From assembly GCF_000002425.4 (NCBI RefSeq), contig NC_037270.1, positions 31,685 to 95,684 of the forward strand: a stretch of 64,000 bases of DNA, in the 5' to 3' direction. The translations under genes were made by a program, and so were the position numbers. The DNA is from Physcomitrium patens (lineage: Eukaryota; Streptophyta; Bryopsida; Funariales; Funariaceae). Numbering within the stretch: position 1 is the first letter of the stretch; each line of letters begins with the position of its first letter. Shown piece after piece: positions 1 through 12,100 of the stretch. Under the pieces are notes generated by a model that was not told where the DNA came from, did no database searches, and saw only the letters and a program-made list of their open reading frames with translations.

Positions 1-770
1 AATTATTATTATTATTATTATTTAATTTATAAAAATTAAAATATTTATTATTTTGAAATATTTAAAATATTATTATTAATAATATTTATTATTTGAGAAT
101 ATTTAATTTATAAAAATTAAAATATTTATAATAATAATAATTTGAAGCAATAATAATATGAAAACATAATGTTGATTAGATGTCATGGGCATACTCATGT
201 AAGCTAGTAATTACATATATAAATAGATAGAAGTAAGTAAAAGTATAATATTTATAATAATGTTTTTGGTTTAGAATTCAGGAATCTAAATATTTTTGGT
301 TTTTCTTAAAACATTATTTATAATAATATTACTTTTTACTTTAGTCATTATTCGGCTATTAAATAAGTTTATTTTATATAATAAATAACATTAATTCTTT
401 ACAATCTATATTTGATGATGTTTTTATTAACTCTTAATTAATTTTAGTAATACTTTGGGATTGAAGTTTTAATTATATTGTTGTATTATAATGTAACTAT
501 GTGGTGAAACAAAAATAACATGGATTCTATTATAAAAGAGTCCAATTAAAAAATATAGTAGTAAAATATAGATAAAAGATAGAGAGGTAGTAAAAATATT
601 TAGTGTTAATGTTGCATTTTTGTAAAAGCAACTTCAATTTATTTTATATAGTCATAAATAAGGCAGGACAAATTAGATTAGAAAAATAATATTATATAAA
701 TCTTTAAGAAGGAATTAAGAAAAATTTGTAATAAAACTTATCTTAAAAAATTATGATGCAATGAATGTGC
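1..770. other. AT-rich gene-free flank
   Basis: This stretch is dominated by A/T runs and short TTA/AAT repeats. I see no open frame or RNA gene in it. The only recognisable piece is a short LTR fragment at 181-243. Confidence 0.7.
181..243 (+). repeat. LTR 5'-end fragment of the local chromovirus family
   Basis: It begins TGTCATGGGCATACTCATG and follows the first roughly 63 bases of the LTRs at 771 and 5989, then diverges into AT-rich DNA. It is a truncated, older copy of the same LTR. Confidence 0.75.
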
Positions 771-1330
771 TGTCATGGACATATGCATGTAAGCCAATAA
801 TAACATGTATAAATAGATAGAAGTAAATAAAAATAGATAAAAGTAAGTTCATTCTATAGTATTTGATATAAAAGCTTCTTAGAAGCTTCATAGATGTTGC
901 TTTGACTTTATAGGTATCTTTAATTGACTTTTTGGATAAGAAATGTGCTCAACAAGTTGGCCATATGCTACACATGTTGTTAGCTTGAAAACTAAGCTAA
1001 TTATGTGGCCCACATGTAGAAAAACTTGCCTTGTAAGTCAAGGCATGTGTCCTACAAAGTCAACACATATTGAAAGTCCTATAGAACATTGCCACGTAGC
1101 CTTTAATTAGATAGTATATATAGAGACAAGAGTGAAGCCTTCTTCACTCTTGTCAACTCTTTTTTTGCTTCGAGTCTAGTTTCAAGGGTCTCTAGTTTTC
1201 TTGGCTTTTAGTAATAGAAATTCTAGTTTCTTTCTTAATATATACATATCAAGTTATTTCTATTTTTTCATCTTTCTATGAGAGAAGTCTCACTTGTTTA
1301 TTTATCTTTATCATGTTCTTGTCCTTGACA
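771..1330 (+). repeat. 5' LTR of chromovirus
   Basis: About 560 bp, beginning TGTCATGGACAT and ending GTCCTTGACA, so it has TG...CA ends with a short inverted TGTC/GACA terminus. It aligns along its whole length with 5989-6547. A TATATATAGAGAC stretch near 1118 is a plausible LTR promoter TATA box. Confidence 0.88.
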
Positions 1331-1350
1331 GATTGACAAGAGTACACCTA

Positions 1351-1362
1351 CAATATCAGAGC
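1351..1362 (+). other. Possible primer-binding site
   Basis: CAATATCAGAGC resembles the plant initiator-Met tRNA primer site (TGGTATCAGAGC) but starts about 20 bases after the LTR end instead of the usual 0-5. The related copy at 51.04 kb has the same spacing before a similar but more decayed site. Confidence 0.45.
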
Positions 1363-1540
1363 TTTATTTAATCTTGATTAAGAGTATATTATCCCTTTTT
1401 TCTTGATAAGACATAAGCATATTAAAAGTTGTAGATTACCCTCTTCTAAACTGATATTGTCCTTAGTATTTTCTTTGTTCTCAAGTCCTTTTTTTTATTT
1501 TTCTTGAGCGATATTAGACATCTTCTCTTTTCGAAGTGTT

Positions 1541-1900
1541 ATCATAGCAGAACTTGCTGAAATGAAGAGTGCAATGGCACAAATGTAAGAGCAATTGAAG
1601 GAGTTAATGCTTGTGATGCATCAACTCAATTTACCACCACAAGGAGCAATAAGATTGGCAGGAAATGAAGACAATATTACTATAATTCAATGACAATACC
1701 AACACTTCTTCAACACATACATTCAAAAGTAGAAGATATACAAATTGATGCAATACGTTTCAAATCTTCTTACTAAGTAAGAAAAGACTCGTCCTCGTCA
1801 AGAAGGATTGTGCTTATATTGTGGAGAACCTAAGCACAATGCTCAACATTGTCCAAAGAAGCGTTGCAACCATAAAATGAAGAGTACGGTGATCAAAGAA
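1541..1900 (+). pseudogene. gag remnant with zinc knuckle
   Basis: The frame starting near 1541 matches the start of the related gag at 51795, but the ATG has become ATA and an early stop follows (ATG TAA GAG near 1586). A CCHC zinc knuckle, C-x2-C-x4-H-x4-C, is encoded at about 1810-1851. Compared with the copy at 51.8-52.75 kb, roughly 600 bases from the middle of gag are missing near 1677-1680. Gag would form the virus-like particle and bind element RNA; this copy is not functional. Confidence 0.7.
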
Positions 1901-1944
1901 GATAGCATATTAGAAAACGAACTTGTCCAGCTACAATAGGGATT

Positions 1945-2301
1945 GTGTGGCTGGAACCTTGTACAACGCCTAGCGAAGGTCTTATCCTCTCCTCAGAATC
2001 CTCTCCATATTTTACGATAAATATTATTCTAGGATCTAAACATCTCAAAGCCTTTGCCTTGTTAGATTTGGGAGCCTCAGCATGTTTTTTAGATGAAGAA
2101 TTTGCTAAAAGATATAGCATATTTTTAGTAAAGAAAACTAAAGCTGTTCATATAGAAGTCATAGATGGTCGTCCGTTGTCTTCAGGAGATATTACTCATC
2201 AAACCCTTCTTATAGAAATAGCAACTAATGGTCATAGTAGCTTTATAATATTTAATATCATTAGATCTCTTTTTAATCCAATAATTTTAGATTTATCATA
2301 G
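1945..2301 (+). pseudogene. Retropepsin-like protease fragment
   Basis: A 118-codon open stretch holds the aspartic protease motif as ALLDLGASACFLDEEF (about residues 39-54). The usual catalytic D-S/T-G triplet reads D-L-G, as a C-to-T change in a Ser codon would produce. It lies between the gag knuckle and the RT, as expected, and ends at TAG before the linker to RT. Confidence 0.7.
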
Positions 2302-2548
2302 CTAGAAAAATATAATCCTAAAATAGATTGAACTTCTCGTAGTCTTGACTTTTTTGAAAGTATAACTAAGAGTTTAGTTAATCAAGTAGAAAGTCATAAG
2401 TCTAGTATAATTAAGCCTATATTTGTAGATACAAGTGCTTTCTTATATGCTGCAAAAGAAGGATCACCTTAAATCATTTATGCCACACTTGCTTCTATTA
2501 GTGGAAAGAATTCAAGTGGCATTCTAAGCCAATATCAAGATTTTTAAG

Positions 2549-3436
<888 letters not shown>

Positions 3437-3457
3437 GCAGAAGTAGCATTTGAAGCT

Positions 3458-3883
3458 TTGAAGACAGCCTTTATTTCTGAGCCAATCTTGTATTTCGTCG
3501 ATTTTTCTAAGCCATTTTTTATGGAAACAGATGCATGGCTCTTTGCTTTGGGTGCCGTATTGTCACAAATGGGAATAGATGATAAACTTCACACAATAGC
3601 TTTTCATTTCAAAAAACTTTCAATAGCTGAGATCAACTACGAGATCCACAAAAAAAAACTTCTTGCAATCGTGGATTTGTTTCAAGAATGGCGCCATTAT
3701 CTAGAAGGTGCTTCCAGCCCAGTCACAGTGTCTATGAATCACAAGAACCTTGAATATTTTATGTCAGCACGTGTTTTGAATTATCGCCAAGCCCGTTGGA
3801 GTATGTCTTTGTCAAGATTCAAATTCAAGATCACTTATCGACTAGGAAAACAACAAGGTTTGTCAGATGCACTCTCTAGATGA
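3458..3883 (+). pseudogene. RNase H domain of gypsy Pol
   Basis: A 141-codon frame encodes the RT connection and RNase H: METDAWLFALGAVLSQ includes the first catalytic Asp, followed by a family-typical YEIHKKKLLAIVDLFQEWRH stretch and a terminal GKQQGLSDALSR. It would degrade RNA in RNA/DNA hybrids during reverse transcription. This domain is the best-preserved part of the element, but it is cut off from RT by stops upstream (for example TAA near 3434). Confidence 0.8.
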
Positions 3884-3970
3884 TCTTATCTTGTACCAAA
3901 GGAAAGAGATGCTGCTTTTGATCAACAACAAATAATTCTCTTGAAGTCAGAGCATCTTCATCTTTGAGCA

Positions 3971-5194
3971 ATGAAATCAATACTAATTGTTGATTCAACT
4001 TTCATTAAGCAAGTTCAGTCAAGTATGTCTTTTGATCCTCTAATTTATGATTTTAAGAAAAATCCTTCAAAGTCTCATAGTACTTCCAGGTTTGAATTCA
4101 AGAACAATCTACTATATTTTGAGAGACGCCTATATGTTCCAGAAGGTGAAGCTCAATTACATGTTCTACAAGTTCGTCATGACTTTTCAGCAACAAGATA
4201 TTTTGGATACAATAAAACTTTGGAATTAATATCTAAGGATTTTTGGTGGCCCCAAATATGGAAGGCAGTTAAAGATTTTGTACAATCTTGTGATGTTTGC
4301 TCGAGATCAAAAACTCCTCGTCATCAATCTTAAAGACTTTTTTAGCCATTATCCATTCCAGAACAACCATGGTCTTCTATTTCTATGGATTTCATCACGG
4401 ATGTTCCAATCTCAGGTTCTTAAGACTCTATATTTAAGATAGTAGATCATTTTACCAAGATGGCACATTTTTATACCATGTATAAAATCTATCACATGTA
4501 AAGAAACAACTAAGCTCTTTCTTGATAATATCTATCGTTATCATGGATTACCCAAGGATATTATATCAGATAGGGGAACTCAATTTGTATCAAGATTTTG
4601 GCGAACTCTTTTCAAGATTCTAAAAGTGGATATAAAACTATCTTTGGCATTCCATCCTCAAACTAATGGACAAATGAAGCGTGTTAATCAAGTTTTGGAG
4701 CAATATTTAAGATGTACCATTAACTACCAATAAGATGATTGGACAATGATTTACCATTCGCAGAATTTGCTTACAATAACATCGTACATTCTTCTACAAA
4801 ATAAACATCTTTTCTTAATAATTATGGTTATCATCCACGACTTGATGCTTTTGACTTTTCAAAAGTTGATAATCCTGCTGCGAAAGATTTGGCAATTCAT
4901 TTGTCAGAGCTACATGCAACGATGAAGGTGCACTTAAAAGAAGCTCAAGAACAAAAAAAGGTCAATGCAGATGTCTATTGAAAGAAATAACCACCATTTT
5001 ACATAGGTGATAAGGTATGGTTACTTTATCACAATATCAAAACCACTCATCCTTGTGACAAGTTGGACTATTGAAGGCTTGGACCATTTTCTATTTCTGT
5101 ACAAATCAATCTAATTGTATATCCTTTACATCTATTAGAGTCAATAAAAATCCATCCAATATTCCACGTATCTCTTCTTGAACCATACAAGACA
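3971..5194 (+). pseudogene. Integrase remnant (zinc finger and DDE core)
   Basis: The N-terminal HHCC region lies at 4160-4310. The paired Cys (SCDVCSRS) are intact, but the second His of the G-H-x-G box reads Tyr/Phe (TRYFGYNKT). The DDE core follows with stops: MDFITDVP near 4390, ISDRGTQFVSRFW near 4565, and the E-containing segment near 4660-4690, where the expected Gln-Thr-Asn-Gly context survives. The C-terminal GPF-type region is near 5075-5190. It is inactive as it stands. Confidence 0.78.
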
Positions 5195-5410
5195 GTGGAC
5201 ATACCAAGAAGAAGACAAGCTCCACCGCTTCCTATAGAAGTAGACAATAATCAAGAATTTGAAGTGAAAGAAGTGTTAGATTCAAGGCGGTACCAAAATA
5301 AATTAAAATATCTTGTCCATTGGCACGGATATGATATTAGTGAACGCACATGGGAGCCAATAAAGAATCTTACAAATGCAGCAAAGGCATTGGAGGCTTT
5401 TCATCGATGA
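5195..5410 (+). pseudogene. Chromodomain tail of integrase
   Basis: A 71-codon frame carries a chromodomain: about residues 24-70 include EVKEVLDSRR, the YLVHWHGYD core with its aromatic residues, and the RTWEPIKNL box. In chromoviruses this module is thought to steer integration to particular chromatin. The frame closes with TGA shortly after the domain, where the polyprotein would end. Confidence 0.88.
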
Positions 5411-5988
5411 CATCCATCAAAATCAAGATGAAAACCTTCTTTATAAAAGAAACATGATCTAAGCAAGATAACATTCTACTTTCAATCCTTGTTTGTAGCT
5501 TCTTTGTAGTTGTGATGCTTAAAAAATAGAGAACCAACAACCAACAGATTTGATTAAGAGCCTTTGTTTGCTAACGTGTCGAACGAGGTATTATGATTGT
5601 CACAACCTTCAAGATGACGCAATCGAGATGAAGATCTTTAAGAAGAACATGTTCTTCCTCAAATACATGGCAAGATACAACGCGTTTGATATTACGACCT
5701 TGGAAGGGACTCCCAATATTTGGTGATTTTACTAGAGGTAGAAACAACTCTTGATGGTGTTCCAAATGTTTTATTCGAAAGAAGTTATGAAGGCCTCAAC
5801 AATGATCAAATAATTGGGTGGTCTTTTCGCCTTGGTATGGGATACTACCGATGGCTGAGAGGCCCTATCAAATATCTTCGAAGAGAATAAAGATCAGAGT
5901 ATGTGGCAAATGTAATTCGTTGCATCATAGATTTTCTCAACATATGATGACCGCTTCTCGTGGAACTCATCCCTAGAAAGGGGGGTAA
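5411..5988 (+). other. Element 3' untranslated region with polypurine tract
   Basis: Non-coding sequence between the integrase stop and the 3' LTR, also found inverted and decayed at about 18.9-19.35 kb. The last bases, AGAAAGGGGGGTAA (5975-5988), form the polypurine tract that primes plus-strand synthesis. Confidence 0.75.
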
Positions 5989-6547
5989 TGTCACGGACAT
6001 ACTCATGTAAGCCAGTAATTACATATGTAATTAGATAGAAGTAAGTAAAAGTAGATAAAAGTAAGTTAATTCTATAGTATTTGATATAAAAGCTTCTTAG
6101 AAGCTTTATAGATGCTGCTTTGACTTTATAGGTGTCTTTAATTGACTTTTTGGAATTATAAACGTGGTCAACAAGTTGGCCATGTGCCACACATGTTGTT
6201 AGCTTGAACACTAAGTTAACTATGTGGCCCACACGTAGAAAAACTTGCCTTGTAAGTCAAGGCATGTGTCCTACAAAGTCAACACATATTGGAGGTCTTA
6301 TATAACGTTGCCATGTAGCCTCTAGTTAGATAGTATATATAGAGACAAGAGTGAAGTCTTCTTCACTCTTGTCAACTCCTTTCTTGCTTCCAATCTAGTT
6401 TCAACGGTCTCTAGTTTTCTTGTCTTTTGGCAATAGCCATTCTAGTTTCTTTCTTTATATACATATCAAGTTATTTCAATTTTTTCATCTTTCTTTGAGA
6501 GAAGTCTCACTTGTTTATTTGTCTTTATCATGTTCTTGTCCTTGACA
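5989..6547 (+). repeat. 3' LTR of chromovirus
   Basis: About 559 bp, TGTCACGGACAT to CCTTGACA, matching 771-1330 with scattered substitutions. The divergence between the two LTRs indicates an old insertion. Confidence 0.88.
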
Positions 6548-7849
6548 TTAGAAGGTGCAAAGAGGAAAATTTGAATATCATTTATATTGAAAATGACCAA
6601 TTTGACTATGTATATAATTAAAATTATTAGATTAAATTACCAAGAAGAAAGAAAAAAAAGTAAAAAAATAAAGAATAAGAATATGACCAAAAAGATCTCA
6701 TGAATTCTAATAAAAAATATAAATATAGCATAAATAAAAAATTAATAATAATATAATTAAAATTAAAAAAAATTGGTAGTATAATAAAAGAGAAAAAAAA
6801 TAACAACACAATTACTAAAGTTGTTAAAAATATAAGTAATAAGCTATATTCAAAAAATCAAATTTGGAGCAAACATAAAAAAAATTTAGAGAAGAAACTA
6901 ACTTTTAGATGCAATAATAGAATATAATTGAGACTATTAAACTTGTATTTGTTTAAAAAGGCAATTTATATGTACATGCAAAAATAACAATTTTGTGTGT
7001 ATGTGGTGTGGATGTGAATAAATTAATGATGAAGCAATTACAAATCAAGAATTTTTTTGCATATTGGATTTTTGGATTTGATAAAGTATTCTACTTCTTG
7101 AATTAACAATTTTTTTACATATTACAAGTAATACTAATTTTTGGTTTTTAACAATTTCACTTTTCTATTGAAAGCATTGGAGTTGTAGGAAAGAACTTTC
7201 TTTTTTGTCTTTTTTTTTTTTTTTTTTTTTTTTAACTTTAAGAGAGTATTTTTGTTTTAGTAGATTAGAAACTTCAGTCATATTCTTAAACACATGTATA
7301 TCCCATGCTATACATGGAGCAAATTTTATCAAACTAACAAAAATATCTTGTGTATCATATTGGGTGAATGTGTAATTCTTTGAATATTACTCGTACGAAA
7401 AGGCTATTCGTCTTCTCTCTATCTCTCTACTTAAACCTTTTCTCAAATTACCTAAAAACATCAATTCTAAAGCAAATAATTTTAGAAATAAAAAATAAAT
7501 CTATTCTAATTTGCTAGCATTTACTTCTATGATGGCAATAACTGATGACTAATGTTCTTAAGGTAATACTTACACTTATAAGATATAAAGGACATTTTAT
7601 TACAATATAAGTAACCTCGTCCTCAATACACGAGATAATCTCAAGTTTGTACAATTATTCTTCTATGATGGTGAATTGGAGTTTTCAAACCAATTAAAAA
7701 ATATACAAGTATTCAAGCTCAAAAATTACAAGCCTTGCAAAACAAGACGTACATGCAAATATCTATATGCAAAGTTGTTTGTAAATGGTAAAGAGCACAT
7801 GGAAGTCAATAGAGATGCTGAGAATTTGCATATTTACTAATAATGTTCA
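6548..7849. other. AT-rich intergenic region
   Basis: Low-GC DNA with homopolymer runs (a T tract around 7209-7232) and no convincing coding sequence or RNA gene. Confidence 0.7.
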
Positions 7850-9118
7850 AGCTTGGGGAGTTGATGAAAGTTTGTCAACCTTATTGGGAGGGTGCATGTG
7901 TTGTTCATGAACATGTGAAAAGGAAAATGGATGATAAATTTGGGAAGGGAGAGGGGGGGGGGTAATGGTGATGTCAGAGGTGACGAAGCCAGAGCAAGGG
8001 GAAGGGGGAGGGAGTATCAGGAATAGAGAGACAGGCAGGCAGGCAGAAAGAGAGAGAGAGAATGAACGAAGGGGGAGAGAGAGGGCCAAGCGTGACTTCA
8101 CAACTCTCTTCTCGGTGGCTGGCTGGCTCCTGCTGTGCGATGGACGATGATGATGATGATGATGATGGAGTTGAGCAGATGACCGGAGTGGACTTGACGT
8201 CCCTGCGCACCACCATATTCCCATTCACCATTCCCAAGCACAAGCACAGCACAGCAACCCCCAGCCCAACCTAACGCCCTGCCTGCCTGCCTCGTTCGCT
8301 CGCTCGCTCCTCTTCAACCCCCGCTTTCCATGCCCTTCCTCTCCTCCTCTCCCTCCTCTTTCTCCCCGTTGCTCCTCTGTTGGTTCAGTTTGCTTTGCCT
8401 CCCCTTCCCTTTCTTCGGCCATCTCTCCTTGCCCCCCCTCCTCCTGCTCCTTCATCCTTATTATTCTCCCCTCTCTAGTGACGCTTCATCACGCCGCCAC
8501 TCTCCCTGCAACCCCTCTTACTATTCTCTCTGCATCTCCTCTTTCCTCCCTTCTCTTCCCTTCATTTTGATTGTCCACAGCCCCTTCTCAATTTCAGTTT
8601 CCACCCGTACGGATGTAGCCTAATTCTGCACCATCATTCCGAGGAGGACTTGGATGCCGTCCCCTCAATTGCATATCTTTCGATGGGATCCGATGTTTGC
8701 CTATTGCCCCAACTCTCTCCGCTATCCCTAGGATTATACTAGTGTCGTTGGGGTAGGTCTGCTGCTTCAGAGTGGGGATTAAATCAATGGTCCCAATTCT
8801 GTCCTTGCCCTGCTATTTTCGCCGTGCAAAATTTGACGTGTTTCTTACTCGTGCGCACACGATAACACCTGAAGTCGTGCATAACTGGAGACAATTCTGA
8901 GAATTTTGGATCAGCCTACGCTTCATAGATTTTCTACTCGCACTTATCGACAGATGACGTCTTAAATGCCTGGATTGTGTAAGATTGTTTAGTTCACCGC
9001 CATTCAAGCTTTTAGTACATTGCACAAAATTGTTTGTCATGCGTGCATTTGCTCAAATTTAAGCCTGAATAAGTATCAAGATTCCAGTGTATATACGTCC
9101 AAACTGTCAAGAGGAGCT
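7850..9118 (+). promoter_or_regulatory. Putative promoter and 5' leader of the MKK3-like gene
   Basis: Base composition shifts abruptly from AT-rich to balanced. The stretch holds a G run and GA-rich track (about 7948-8095), a GAT microsatellite (about 8143-8166) and a long CT-rich track (about 8280-8600). Such GA/CT-rich tracks are common around plant transcription starts and leaders. I cannot place the start site or say whether a 5'-leader intron exists. The open frames here are low-complexity and not gene-like. Confidence 0.45.
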
Positions 9119-12100
9119 ATGGCGGGTGTCGAGCAGATGAAAAAGAAGCTATTGCCTCTCTTGAACATGGATTCAAGTCTTGCGCCAGGCATGTCCATTG
9201 ACGCGTCTGCGTCTTACAAGGTATGTAGATCACTACCTGGCTGCTGTTTCATACTGCGCATTCAGATTCAAATGTCCAATGTTCCTTCTACAAAGTTTAA
9301 AATTGCTACGTTCTGCTCTCTCTCTCTCTCTCTCAATATATATATAGTATGTAGGAAAGGGATACACGGTATTTCCCTTTCTGTCACCTTTGCCTCCTCG
9401 CATCGGTCTCCTATGACTCGGGATAACTACATCTCCTATTGGAGAACTTCACTCGGCCGAGAGCAAAAGCAGCTTGGAGCAGTTCTTTGCATTAATAAAT
9501 TTTGATAGCGTAATTTCTTGCTATCGTTTCAAGTAGGGAATAAATGAACTTTGACGCAGACGAGGGCGTGACCTTTGTAATCTTATTTGGCATCATTCCT
9601 TAGCTTGTATTTTTGACATCGGCTTTCAGGTATTACCTCGTAGGTTGTGGATTTTGAGGAATGAAAAATAATAATAAATTAGGAACTCTATTGACAGCCT
9701 AGCTAGCGTGGAACGAGTAGGTGTAAAAACAGCCTTGATGACTCAAAATTTTACTCCCTTACACAACCTAAAGCGGTGCAGGGTGTATTTTTGAACCACC
9801 GTCTTGTAGTTGGTTTGATGAAGTGGTTAAATTGAAAGTCTTTCCGGACTGGACATGGTATCCTCCTATCTCTGGATGGTTGAATATGACTGAGGATCTT
9901 TAGGAAGTGCTGAATGTGAGTTTCAGGTACCTATTTTGGCACGTCCCATGAACAAGTGTATCAGCTATCGGTCTTTTATAATAAGATAGTGCACAGTCGT
10001 TTTATTCGTAAGGTTCATATTCTTCTTCTTCGTAAGAGCACAACAAGCACCTTACATATTTCGTTCTCCTTAATGAATATTCTATAATCGCTATGTGGCA
10101 TGTATGATATAAATCCTTACGAAATGATGTCGATGGTGTGTTTTATCATTTCTCTTATGTCAGGTCTAGGGTTTTGGCAAGGGTTGGAAGCTCGTATGCT
10201 GAGGGGCAGTCATAATGTCTATCTCGTCAACCGTTTCCTTTACAAGTGATATAATCTGCTTTATGGTGGCTGATTATTCTTATTTTTTCTTCAGAGCTCT
10301 AAAGTTTAAGATTTCGAGTTCAGATGGTATTTCTATGGAACTTCCTTCAGTACAGGGCTTTCTCATTTTTGCTTAGTGCACAATGCTGTTTTGCGTTTAG
10401 CTGGTTTTTTAGGGGCGAGGATCAAGACATTGTTATGCGAATCAAGTGAATGTTATCATCCAGGAATGCATTTTTCATCTGTTTTAGGATGCATGGTATA
10501 ATGCATTTTTTCATTTGAAGCTCAATGTAAGGACGCTGCTGAATACTACAACTATCACTAGTGATATTTTGAAATGCATCACCCCTACGCACCAGGGAGT
10601 GGTCGTTCACATGATGACTGCTGTCTTGAATGCTGCATTGAATTTGTCATCAAATTTAGCTGGTAATGTGTCTTTAAATTTAGACCTTCAAGATGAATAA
10701 TAAACACCTTTTGTTCTTAATGAACTTAATTAATTACTAATACTATTCTTGGATGGATGAAGGTGACGGATGGAGGCTCAATGAAACTTCTTAGTAGGTC
10801 TTGTGCGGAGTACAACATCAATGAGCTCGGACTCCAGAAACGAAAATCAACAACATTCGATGCCCAAGGGGATGCTGGGGATCAAGAGAAGACATACCAG
10901 TGTGCATCCAGTGAGATGTGTGTCTTCGGGGCAATTGGTTGGGGAGCTAGCAGTGTAGTTCGTAAGGCCATACACATTCCAACCCATCGCATTCTGGCTT
11001 TGAAGAAGATTAATGTCTTCGAGAAGGCAAGCAAGCACTTATTTTTACATGGTTATTACACATATGGAGCAGTTCTAATTGTTGAGTTTTGGTTGTTGAT
11101 ATACATTTTTTCTCCCTGTAAATTTTGTTCACCAATGGTTGATATTTCCTTTCTGATCGTCGATATGAAGTTTCGTGATGATCGATCATCAGGCTCACCT
11201 CATGATTTCCATGGTCTGAAACAATAGTTCATACTCTGTATCTGTACAACAGAAAAATTATCTTTTGCAGATGTTTTATTTCGTCCACCATTGTCCTTGT
11301 TCAGGAGAAGAGACAGCAGTTGTTGAACGAGATCAGAACACTTTGCGAGGCACCGCAAGTTAGGGGTTTGGTAGAGTTTTACGGAGCATTCTATTCTCCA
11401 GACAGTGGACAAATCAGCATAGCACTTGAGTACATGGACGGTGGCTCTCTTGCTGATATCGTTCGAACGAAGAAGTTCATACCTGAACCTATCCTCTCCG
11501 TCATCACACGCAAAGTATTACAGGTATATATCTTAAGTCACTCTCAACCCTTCATTCTGCCATGCAGTCCTACAACATGCCTTTTGCTATTGATTTTCAA
11601 GGCAGCATGTCAATGTGGTTCTACGCAGGCATTTTTTGTTTCTGAAATTTCTTTACGAAGCTGCATTTTGACTTCAGTTGCTTGAGTGTCATATATTGAA
11701 TTTTGTATTTGTTTTTACTACACTGTTCCAGTTAACTGTTGTGATATACACCACTTCTCAAGCTTTCCATTATTTCACTTCTATGACAAATAACATTCAT
11801 GAAACAGAAGGTGGTGACACTAACGACTGCCACTTAGGTAGGACTAGTGTCTGGCCTTGGCGTAGTGATAAAGTTTAGATTGGTACTTTCAATGATTAAG
11901 TCTTTCATGGAACGTCAACTAACCAAAAAATGTAGCACAAAAACCATCAATAGATTCATGGCATCATTTACTTTGTTTTTATTTTTGAATCGTACCAGGT
12001 TTAGGGTTCATTGCGACTTGTTTAAGGTTCTGACCTTTAAATACAGTCCTTTATTTGACAAACTTTGAAAACTCAGGGCTTTTATCTAACTATTACACTT

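Noticed and set aside
7847..8623. Low-complexity frames in the GA/CT-rich region before MKK3
   Set aside because: His, Ser, Leu or Arg/Glu runs come from simple repeats; there is no conserved domain.
9020..9118. Upstream in-frame ATG extending MKK3 by 33 residues
   Set aside because: Family proteins start at the MAxxExxKKK-like sequence, which matches the ATG at 9119.
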